Source of the DNA: Bacillus altitudinis 41KF2b
GTDB taxonomy: Bacteria; Bacillota; Bacilli; Bacillales; Bacillaceae
Length of the DNA stretch: 34,362 nt
NCBI RefSeq assembly: GCF_000691145.1
Contig: NZ_ASJC01000020.1
Location: forward strand, 1-34,362
Direction of reading: 5' to 3'
Part shown: positions 28,339 to 34,362 of the stretch, piece by piece
Numbering within the stretch: position 1 is the stretch's first letter
Layout: every line of letters starts with the position of its first letter
Program-made: the position numbers and the translations under genes
Notes under the pieces: model-generated
Databases searched by the model: none
What the model saw: only the letters and a program-made list of their open reading frames with translations
Told to the model about the DNA's origin: nothing

Positions 28339-29199
28339 ATGATTCACTTGATCATGGATAGTATCAATTATATGGAAGAGAGGCTGGATCAGCCTTTGCA
28401 GATCGAAGAAGTGGCAGAGGAAGCCTGTATGTCTAAATTTCATTATCAGCGGCTATTCCATATGCTGACGGGAATTGCAGTAGCAGAATATATTCGCAAA
28501 AGACGATTAACCCTTGCGGCAGAAGAATTCATGACCAAGCAAGTGAAAGTTATTGATGCGGCGGTGAAGTATGGCTATGAAACCCCAGAGTCGTTTGCGA
28601 AAGCCTTCAAGCGGCATCACGGATATACACCGGCAGCAGTGAAAACAGGCGAGTATACAGTGAAAGCCTACCCCCGTCTCTCCTTCGAACTTCAAATAAA
28701 AGGAGTCGAACCGATGCATTATCGAATTGTGGAAAAGGATTCATTTTCAATCATGGGCAGAAGACTAAAGACAACAACAAAGAATAGCCAAAACAAACAG
28801 GATATTCCCGCCTTTTGGAAGCGTGTCAATCAAGAAGGATGGACGGATTCACTGGCTCATGCAGCTGGAGAACTCGGATATATCGGTGTATGTGCGCATT
28901 TTGATGAAACGCTTGAAACATTTGACTATATCATTGGGATTGAGCAAGGTGAGGAAGAACCAGATTCGACCATGACAGTCGAGCAGATTCCGGCCAGTAC
29001 GTGGGCTGTATTTCAGGCAAAGGGGCCTGTCGAAACCGCTGTGCATTCAACATGGACACGTATTTTCACAGAATGGTTTCCTGCCTCAGGATATGAGCAT
29101 GCTGGGGGAATGGAGATGGAAACGTACCCTTTAGATGGAGAGATACATTCTCCAGATCATGTGACATTGATTTGGATTCCAATCCGTAAACAATCATAA
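28339..29199 (+). CDS. AraC-family regulator with GyrI-like effector domain
   Basis: 286 aa from ATG 28339. Residues 1-105 carry two helix-turn-helix units of the AraC/XylS type: LQIEEVAEEACMSKFHYQRLF, then VIDAAVKYGYETPESFAKAFKRHHGYTP, the classic second-motif signature. Residues about 125-286 resemble the GyrI/Rob effector-binding fold (MHYRIVEKDSFSIMGRR; ending HVTLIWIPIRK). This order (DNA-binding first, GyrI-like after) is that of Rob and SoxS-like drug-responsive activators. It is transcribed away from sfp. In B. subtilis I do not recall a gene at this place, so it may be an insertion specific to this lineage. Targets unknown; multidrug response is a family-based guess. Confidence 0.88.
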   Translation: MIHLIMDSINYMEERLDQPLQIEEVAEEACMSKFHYQRLFHMLTGIAVAEYIRKRRLTLAAEEFMTKQVKVIDAAVKYGYETPESFAKAFKRHHGYTPAAVKTGEYTVKAYPRLSFELQIKGVEPMHYRIVEKDSFSIMGRRLKTTTKNSQNKQDIPAFWKRVNQEGWTDSLAHAAGELGYIGVCAHFDETLETFDYIIGIEQGEEEPDSTMTVEQIPASTWAVFQAKGPVETAVHSTWTRIFTEWFPASGYEHAGGMEMETYPLDGEIHSPDHVTLIWIPIRKQS

Positions 29200-29226
29200 A
29201 AAAGGCAGCGTATCTCGCTGCTTTTT
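29199..29226. terminator. Bidirectional terminator after the AraC-like gene and VOC gene
   Basis: GCAGCG (29205-29210) and CGCTGC (29216-29221) form a stem around TATCT, flanked by A-run and T-run (CTTTTTATCC). It overlaps both stop codons (29197-29199 and 29225-29227) of the convergent genes. Confidence 0.85.
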
Positions 29227-29815
29227 ATCCTTGTGTGAGGACGTGAACACCGTTTGGATCGGTCGTATTCATCCCATGAGAATCTATCATCTTCACTTCA
29301 AGTAAAGAGAGACGTTCTCCCTTTTTCCAATGAATAGGTTGTGTCAAACCGTCCAGCAACTGATCGACCGTAGGTGTATGAGTCAAATCAGGTACTGCGA
29401 TCGTCATCTCGGCAATTGCTTCTTCACCAGTTTCAATCACATCTGTCCGCCGCTGCAATTCAAGCCTTAAGCGCATCGGTGTAGAAAGAAACGTTCTTCG
29501 CTCCCCAGTCTGGATTGCCCAGTTTCTCTTTTGCGCTTGTACCAGCAGCTGATCATATTCATCATCAGTCACTAGAAAGCCGATGTGATCAAAAAGGACT
29601 TTTTTACTATAACCAAATGTGATATTGATCTGTCCCTTTCTCATCTCAATGATTCGGAAAGAGGGCTTCTTCTCTCTAAAATCATCCCATGTAAGCGGAG
29701 GGGGAAAGGAACCTTCCTTTGCGAAACGCCCCTTTACTTCAAAGCCTAATGAGGTGTACGCCTTCTCCATCTCCTCAACAAATGGTGTCCAGTAATGATA
29801 ATGGAAAAGCTGCAT
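29225..29815 (-). CDS. Glyoxalase-like (VOC fold) protein, function unknown
   Basis: 196 aa from ATG 29815 with AGGAG 11 bp upstream; a longer in-frame start at 29881 would sit in the yczE terminator and is not preferred. The start MQLFHYHYWTPFVEEMEKAYTSLGFEV and FDHIGFLV in the middle resemble the beta-alpha-beta-beta-beta units of vicinal-oxygen-chelate proteins, and histidines in FHYHYW and FDHIG could bind a metal. VOC proteins range from glyoxalases to drug-binding resistance proteins, so no reaction is assigned. It lies between yczE and the AraC-like gene, on the same strand as yczE but behind a terminator. No B. subtilis counterpart is remembered at this locus. Confidence 0.7.
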   Translation of the reverse strand: MQLFHYHYWTPFVEEMEKAYTSLGFEVKGRFAKEGSFPPPLTWDDFREKKPSFRIIEMRKGQINITFGYSKKVLFDHIGFLVTDDEYDQLLVQAQKRNWAIQTGERRTFLSTPMRLRLELQRRTDVIETGEEAIAEMTIAVPDLTHTPTVDQLLDGLTQPIHWKKGERLSLLEVKMIDSHGMNTTDPNGVHVLTQG

Positions 29816-29867
29816 CAGAGGATCATCTCCTGTTTTAAGAATATTGCGTCTATTTAGTTTAGCACAA

Positions 29868-29899
29868 AACAAGCCATTCATTTAGTAGAATGGCTTGTT
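29868..29899 (-). terminator. Terminator of yczE
   Basis: Perfect 12-bp stem: AACAAGCCATTC pairs with GAATGGCTTGTT around an 8-base loop, two bases past the yczE stop. Read on the minus strand the stem ends in GTTTTGTG, a short U-tract. It separates yczE from the VOC gene. Confidence 0.8.
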
Positions 29900-29900
29900 C

Positions 29901-30545
29901 TTATCGGGTAAGGGTTTGAACAGGCTTCTCCGCTGTTTTTGTAATGAGCAGTTGCAAGAGCCGTGTCGATTGTGGCAATGAAAAGCGAAGGACGAGTCCA
30001 GTAAAGATGGCTGTCAGAATCGTTCCAATGCCAATCGGGCCGCCGAGCATCCATGCAAATAGAAGCACGGTTAACTCAATACCATTTCGAACCCACTGTA
30101 CGTTCAGCCCCGTTTTTGCTGAGATGAGCAACATTAATGAATCCCTTGGCCCAGCGCCAAGATTAGCTGAGACATAAATGCCAACGCCATACCCAGACAC
30201 AATCACGCCCGTAATAAATACATATAAAGCAGGTAAATACCCATGTGGTGCAGGTAATACTGCATTAAAGAAATCAATAAACACGCCAATCAGCACCATA
30301 TTGAGCAGGGCGCCGATCTTTGGAAAAGATTTCGTGAAAACAGATGTCAGTGTCACAATCAGTGCACCAATAATGATCGACCATTGTCCAATGGTTAAAC
30401 CAAAATGCTGAAACAGTCCATAATGAAAAGCGTCCCACGGACCAATGCCAAGGATCTTTCCCTTCACTGTCAGCGATAGTCCAAAAGCAAGTACAATTAA
30501 TCCAACAAAATAAAAAAACCAACGTAAAAGATGTTCCCGCTTCAA
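29901..30545 (-). CDS. yczE: YczE/YitT-type integral membrane protein
   Basis: 214 aa, the length I recall for YczE of B. subtilis. Starts at TTG 30545 with AAGGG about 8 bp upstream; no ATG fits. Five or so hydrophobic spans, with YFVGLIVLAFGLSLTVKG near the start, GIGPWDAFHYGL and GAGPRDSLMLLIS as the paired G-P-W/R-D loops of this family. It sits in the plasma membrane. In B. amyloliquefaciens a YczE protein next to sfp was reported to be needed for bacillomycin D production by an unclear route, so a role in NRPS output is plausible. In B. subtilis it adjoins sfp; here two genes stand between them. Confidence 0.88.
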   Translation of the reverse strand: MKREHLLRWFFYFVGLIVLAFGLSLTVKGKILGIGPWDAFHYGLFQHFGLTIGQWSIIIGALIVTLTSVFTKSFPKIGALLNMVLIGVFIDFFNAVLPAPHGYLPALYVFITGVIVSGYGVGIYVSANLGAGPRDSLMLLISAKTGLNVQWVRNGIELTVLLFAWMLGGPIGIGTILTAIFTGLVLRFSLPQSTRLLQLLITKTAEKPVQTLTR

Positions 30546-30622
30546 AAGCTTTCCCTTCTTTCTTAAACACTCGATTTCAATCGTAACATACTCGCACGCC
30601 CCTTTAAATGGCTTTGCTCAAT

Positions 30623-30636
30623 TGTAATCGCTTACT
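30623..30636. promoter_or_regulatory. cre-like site (CcpA operator candidate)
   Basis: TGTAATCGCTTACT matches the consensus TGTAANCGNTNACA at all but the last base. It lies 78 bp upstream of the yczE start, where CcpA could repress or, farther out, affect the divergent surface-protein gene. A single motif match, so moderate confidence. Confidence 0.45.
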
Positions 30637-30878
30637 CGATAAAAAGAATTTTTTCCATAAAAAGAGCAGAAAACATCAAATTTTGGAGCAAGACTTTTGA
30701 ATTGTTTTTTTTAACAAAGCGAACCAATAATTACCAATTTTTATGAAAATAAGAAAAAAATTCAATATAAAATGACAAAAAAACAACCTTTATCCAATTA
30801 AAGAATATTCAAGATAAAATAGAATAGATTGTATGTAAATTGCGTCGTTAGGCCTGTTTTTATTGATAGATAAAATAT

Positions 30879-30907
30879 TTGATACACGATAAAAAAACTT
30901 GTTTTAT
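30879..30907 (+). promoter_or_regulatory. Weak sigma-A promoter candidate for the surface-protein gene
   Basis: TTGATA (30879-30884, 5 of 6) and TTTTAT (30902-30907, 4 of 6) spaced 17 bp. Other pairings in this AT-rich stretch are almost as good. It would give a leader of about 180 nt containing the hairpin at 30947. Confidence 0.25.
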
Positions 30908-30946
30908 TGGAAAAAACATAGATGGATCAGATGTCGAAAGCTTTAT

Positions 30947-30989
30947 ATGACCAAAGGGCTATTTTTGTCGAAAATAGTCTTTTGGTCAT
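30947..30989 (+). other. Long hairpin in leader of surface-protein gene
   Basis: ATGACCAAAGGGCTATTTT pairs with AAAATAGTCTTTTGGTCAT; only two positions are G-T and those can pair as G-U in RNA. The loop is about five bases. No T-run follows (GTTGAGGG), so a plain terminator is unlikely in the + direction. It could be a leader RNA structure controlling stability or translation, or a protein-binding site. Confidence 0.5.
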
Positions 30990-31091
30990 GTTGAGGGTTC
31001 TGAAATGTTACTGATATTCTTTACCAAAGTGTGGGAGGTGAACTGGTACATACCATTATGATGTAAAGCAGGGAAAAGGGGATGTCAAAAA

Positions 31092-34000
31092 ATGAACATA
31101 TTAAAAAGAACGAGTCAATTATTTCTTATATTGGTGCTGATCGCTGGAAATTTATTAACGGTCTCACCACCTGTTACAAAAGCTGCTGGAACAGTGGTCG
31201 TGAACAATACGGATTCCTATATGATTGGGACTAGGCCACTAGTTCTTCAGCAACTCGATGGAAATGATCCAACAAATGTTAAAGCTAGTGTAGAGGTGAA
31301 AGGAATCGATATAGGCGCAGTGAATGGTGTTGCTGTTAGTGATCGAGAAAATGTAGTGTATGCAACTGCAAATGGCACTAGCCTTACTCTATATAAAATA
31401 AATGCGACATCAGGGCAAGCACAAGTCGTAACGAAACTACCTGAAGGCGCTACTAATGCCGTTGTGCATCAAGATAAATATATTTATTCTTATTTTTCTA
31501 ATGGTGATTCTTTCCTTGGAACGTACGATTTAGTTACGGGTCAAAAAACGTCCAAAAAAATCGTCGGTTATGACGCTGGCTCTGGCATTGGTGGTGACAT
31601 TGGCGGAGATCTTGTAGTCGATAAGGATGGCTATCTTTGGTTTGCATCTAATAACAGTGGAGCCGTTGCGCAAATGAATCCTGAAACAGCTGAAGTCATT
31701 CGTGTCATTCCGATTACAAATGCGGATGGTAAAACGATTGACGGAGGCGTGCGGGGAATTAGCTTCTTGCCAAATGGGCAGATGCTATTACAGTCAGGAT
31801 TAAATGAATCCATTGGTCATTCCACTCTTTTTACACTTGATGCGAAAACATTAAGTACAACATATATGGGCACTGCAGGTGATTCATTATCTTACGACTT
31901 AGCTTCAAGGGTGAAGCCTGAATTCGATCCATATCCACCTAACCTTGAATCAGAAAAATCGGTTGCTTTACAGAAAAAAGCAGAAGGCAACACAGATGAA
32001 AAGCATCCAGAAGTAGGCGACACTTTGCTTTATACAATTAGAGCAAAAAATACGGTGCAATTCGGCATTCTTAAAAATCTGATCATATCAGATAACCTTC
32101 CGAGCAGCTTAACCTATGTTTCTGGATCTCTTAAGGTAGATGGCACAAGCGTAACAGATGCAAAGGATCAAGACAAAGGTGATTTTACAAACGGTACTGT
32201 GACAGGTCAAATAGGTGATGTGAAAGACACCGATTGGCACACCGTGACATTTGAAGCGAAAGTAGCAAAAGGGCAAGCGGGTAAAGATATTCAAAATACA
32301 GCGAATGTCAAAGGGGAAAACACACCGCCAGACAATCCAACAACAAACATAGAAATTTATCCTCGTGATCCGAAGCTTGAATCAGAAAAATCAGCGGTCT
32401 TACAGAAAAAAGCAGATGGGAATACAGATGAGAAGCACCCAGAAGTAGGGGACACATTGCTGTATACCATTCAAGCCCGTAACGCTGTTGAAGATAGTGT
32501 AATAGAAGACCTTGTGATTTCTGACAAGTTACCTCAAGGATTATCTTATGTACCAAATTCTCTACAGGTAGATGGGAATCCAGTCACAGATGCAAAAGAT
32601 GGCGACAACGGTGATATGACAGATGGAACTGTCACTGGAACGCTCGGTGAAGTGAAAGATACGAAATGGCATACCGTGACGTTTGAAGTCACAGTTGAAA
32701 AAGGTCAGGCAGGCAAAGATATTCAAAATACAGCGAGTGTCACAACCGGCAACACACCGCCAGACAAGCCGACAACGAATATAGAAATCTATCCTCGTGA
32801 CCCGAAGCTGACTTCTGAAAAATCAGCCGTCTTGCAGAAAAAAGCAGATGGCAATACAGATGAGAAGCATCCAGAGGTCGGTGATACACTTCTTTATACG
32901 ATTAAAACAAAGAATACGATAGAAGATAGTCTCGTTGAAAATTTAGTGATCTCAGACGAACTGCCGGAAGGATTAGCGTATGTGTCGGATTCACTTCAAG
33001 TGGATGGAGAGGCAGTCACTGACGCAAAGGATGACGATAACGGAGACTTCACAGATGGTACCATTTCAGGACAATTTGGTGACGTTCAAGATACAGATTG
33101 GCATACCGTGACATTTGAAGTGACGGTTGAAAAAGGTCAATCTGGCAAAGACATTCAAAATACAGCGAGTGTCACAGGTGAAAACACACCACCAGACGAT
33201 CCGACAACAAAAACAGAAATCTATCCTCGTGATCCAAAGCTTGAATCAGAAAAATCAGCCGTCTTACAGAAAAAAGCAGAAGGTAACAAAGATGAGAAGC
33301 ATCCAGAAGTGGGAGATACCCTGCTTTATACAATTAAAACAAAGAACACGATAGAAGACAGCCTTGTGGAAAATCTAGTGATCTCAGATCAATTACCAAA
33401 AGGGCTGAAGTATGTCGCTGGGTCTCTTGAAATTGATGGAGAATCTGTCACAGATGTGAAAGACGACGATAGCGGAGACTACACAGATGGAAAGGTCACA
33501 GGTTATTTTGGTAATGTGAAGGACACAGATTGGCATACCGTGACGTTTGAAGTGACAGTTGAAAAGGGACAGGCTGGTCAAGACATTCAAAACACTGCCG
33601 AAGTAACAGGTGAAAACACACCGCCAGATGATCCAACAACGAATACAGAAATTTATCCTCGTGAACCAAAACTAGCATCAGAAAAGACAGCGAGCATTCA
33701 GAAAAAAGCAGAAGGAAACACAGATGAAAAAACACCACAGGTAGGCGATACCCTTCTGTATACGATCAAAACAAAGAACCTTGAAGAGGACAGCATCGTC
33801 GAAAATCTCGTGATTTCAGATCAACTACCAGAAGGTCTTGAATACGTCGAAGGATCATTAAAAGTAGATGACCAAGCCGTCACAGATGCAAAAGATGACG
33901 ACAACGGAGACTACACAAAAGGCACAGTCACCGGACAATTTGGTGATATCAAAGACACAGACTGGCATACGGTGACGTTTGAAGCGAAGGTCGCTAAAGG

Positions 34001-34362
34001 CCAAGCGGATAAAACCATTCAAAACACAGCAAAAGTAACAGGCGAAAACACGCCACCAGATGAGCCGACAACCGAAACAAACATTGATCCAAGAGATCCA
34101 AAGCTTGAATCAGAAAAAACATCTGAGATCTCTCAAAAAGCAAAAGGCAATACAAATGAAAAACAAGTTCAGGTAGGCGACACTCTCCTTTACACGATCA
34201 AAACAAAAAATAGTGTAGAAAACAGTGTCATCAAAGATTTAGTCATCGCAGATCAACTGCCAGAAGGTCTTGAATACGTCGAAGGGTCATTAAAAGTAGA
34301 TGGACAAGCTGTCACAGACGCAAAAGATGATGACAACGGAGACTACACAAAAGGCACAGTGA
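31092..34362 (+). CDS. Secreted surface protein with tandem DUF11-type repeats, 3' truncated by window
   Basis: At least 1090 residues, still open at the right edge. ATG 31092 follows AAAAGGGG; an ATG at 31082 is in another frame and closes after about 49 codons. Residues 1-32 are a signal peptide (basic MNILKR, hydrophobic FLILVLIAGNLL, cleavage probably after TKA). Residues 33-284 look like a beta-propeller: VVDKDGYLWFASNNSG and RGISFLPNGQMLL resemble its blades. From 285 come DUF11-type beta-sandwich units, each with LESEKS, KHPEVGDTLLYTI.AKN, LVISD.LP.GL.YV, DWHTVTFE and D.QNTA.V.GENTPPD. Such units form stalks on Gram-positive surfaces and often hold internal isopeptide bonds. An LPxTG anchor would be expected beyond the window. 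The role, perhaps adhesion or biofilm, is inference; no link to the NRPS genes is seen. Confidence 0.87.
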   Translation, partial: MNILKRTSQLFLILVLIAGNLLTVSPPVTKAAGTVVVNNTDSYMIGTRPLVLQQLDGNDPTNVKASVEVKGIDIGAVNGVAVSDRENVVYATANGTSLTLYKINATSGQAQVVTKLPEGATNAVVHQDKYIYSYFSNGDSFLGTYDLVTGQKTSKKIVGYDAGSGIGGDIGGDLVVDKDGYLWFASNNSGAVAQMNPETAEVIRVIPITNADGKTIDGGVRGISFLPNGQMLLQSGLNESIGHSTLFTLDAKTLSTTYMGTAGDSLSYDLASRVKPEFDPYPPNLESEKSVALQKKAEGNTDEKHPEVGDTLLYTIRAKNTVQFGILKNLIISDNLPSSLTYVSGSLKVDGTSVTDAKDQDKGDFTNGTVTGQIGDVKDTDWHTVTFEAKVAKGQAGKDIQNTANVKGENTPPDNPTTNIEIYPRDPKLESEKSAVLQKKADGNTDEKHPEVGDTLLYTIQARNAVEDSVIEDLVISDKLPQGLSYVPNSLQVDGNPVTDAKDGDNGDMTDGTVTGTLGEVKDTKWHTVTFEVTVEKGQAGKDIQNTASVTTGNTPPDKPTTNIEIYPRDPKLTSEKSAVLQKKADGNTDEKHPEVGDTLLYTIKTKNTIEDSLVENLVISDELPEGLAYVSDSLQVDGEAVTDAKDDDNGDFTDGTISGQFGDVQDTDWHTVTFEVTVEKGQSGKDIQNTASVTGENTPPDDPTTKTEIYPRDPKLESEKSAVLQKKAEGNKDEKHPEVGDTLLYTIKTKNTIEDSLVENLVISDQLPKGLKYVAGSLEIDGESVTDVKDDDSGDYTDGKVTGYFGNVKDTDWHTVTFEVTVEKGQAGQDIQNTAEVTGENTPPDDPTTNTEIYPREPKLASEKTASIQKKAEGNTDEKTPQVGDTLLYTIKTKNLEEDSIVENLVISDQLPEGLEYVEGSLKVDDQAVTDAKDDDNGDYTKGTVTGQFGDIKDTDWHTVTFEAKVAKGQADKTIQNTAKVTGENTPPDEPTTETNIDPRDPKLESEKTSEISQKAKGNTNEKQVQVGDTLLYTIKTKNSVENSVIKDLVIADQLPEGLEYVEGSLKVDGQAVTDAKDDDNGDYTKGTV
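31944..34362 (+). repeat. Tandem 432-bp repeat, five full units plus part of a sixth
   Basis: Units begin at the Leu codon of LESEK at 31944, 32376, 32808, 33240, 33672 and 34104, every step exactly 432 bp (144 residues) with no indel. Middle units are most alike; the first and the visible part of the sixth differ more. DNA identity is high around the stretch encoding D-I-Q-N-T-A and around DTLLYTI. Long similar units favour recombination and can mislead short-read assembly. Confidence 0.92.

Larger units (their letters stand above)
30546..31091. other. Intergenic region, AT-rich, no gene found
   Basis: About 545 bp between the divergent yczE and surface-protein genes. No open frame with a ribosome site is seen. 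It holds a cre-like site, A/T tracts between 30640 and 30830, a weak promoter candidate near 30879-30907 and a long hairpin at 30947-30989. No tRNA or repeat element is recognised. Confidence 0.7.

Noticed and set aside
29816..29881. VOC gene starting at 29881
   Set aside because: That start lies in the yczE terminator stem; ATG 29815 has its own ribosome site.
31082..31230. Short frame from ATG 31082
   Set aside because: It stops after about 49 codons and overlaps the signal peptide of the real gene in another frame.
33127..33738. Small frames on both strands inside the repeat region
   Set aside because: They recur only because of the 432-bp repeat and lack ribosome sites; shadows of the surface-protein gene.
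1..34362. Insertion sequence, CRISPR array, tRNA or rRNA gene
   Set aside because: No transposase, short regularly spaced repeats or RNA-gene signature found on reading; no terminal inverted repeats flank stsAB.

Overview
The window looks like chromosomal DNA of a Bacillus of the B. pumilus group (pumilus, altitudinis, stratosphericus, safensis). Grounds: the gene order srfAB-srfAC ... srfAD, ycxC, ycxD, sfp ... yczE known from the B. subtilis surfactin locus, a last surfactin-type adenylation domain whose hand-read code fits Ile/Val (as in pumilacidins) rather than Leu, and typical Bacillus signals. The species assignment is inference.

Bases 1-5918: the 3' end of a srfAB-like NRPS gene (end of an A domain, carrier, epimerase) and a complete srfAC-like gene (C-A-T-TE), i.e. 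the last steps of a surfactin/lichenysin/pumilacidin-type lipopeptide. Bases 5981-24338: two very large genes inserted where srfAD should follow. They encode a cereulide/valinomycin-type depsipeptide synthetase pair. The first is keto-acid A-KR-T / C-A-T-E / C plus an A-domain remnant; the second is an A-domain remnant, keto-acid A-KR-T / C-A-T / TE. I call them stsA and stsB after the B. stratosphericus StsA I remember from structural work. The expected product is an alternating hydroxy-acid/amino-acid cyclic oligo-depsipeptide, perhaps an ionophore. Bases 24345-25085: srfAD, the type II proofreading thioesterase, now 6 bp behind stsB. A strong two-way terminator closes this run of genes.

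Bases 25124-30545: ycxC (EamA permease, -), ycxD (MocR regulator, +), sfp (4'-phosphopantetheinyl transferase, -, able to prime every carrier domain here), an AraC/GyrI-like regulator (+), a VOC-fold protein (-) and yczE (membrane protein, -). Bases 30546-31091 are a long AT-rich intergenic region with a cre-like site and a strong hairpin but no gene. From 31092 to the end runs the 5' part of a secreted surface protein with DUF11-type repeats of exactly 432 bp.

How the parts may work together: one lipopeptide line and one depsipeptide line lie head-to-tail on one strand, probably share one promoter outside the window, share SrfAD for repair and share Sfp for activation. No dedicated exporter or resistance gene is seen within the synthetase block. 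The most unusual points are the nesting of stsAB between srfAC and srfAD, the degenerate A domain divided between two polypeptides at the stsA/stsB junction, and a strong hairpin without a T-run between srfAC and stsA.
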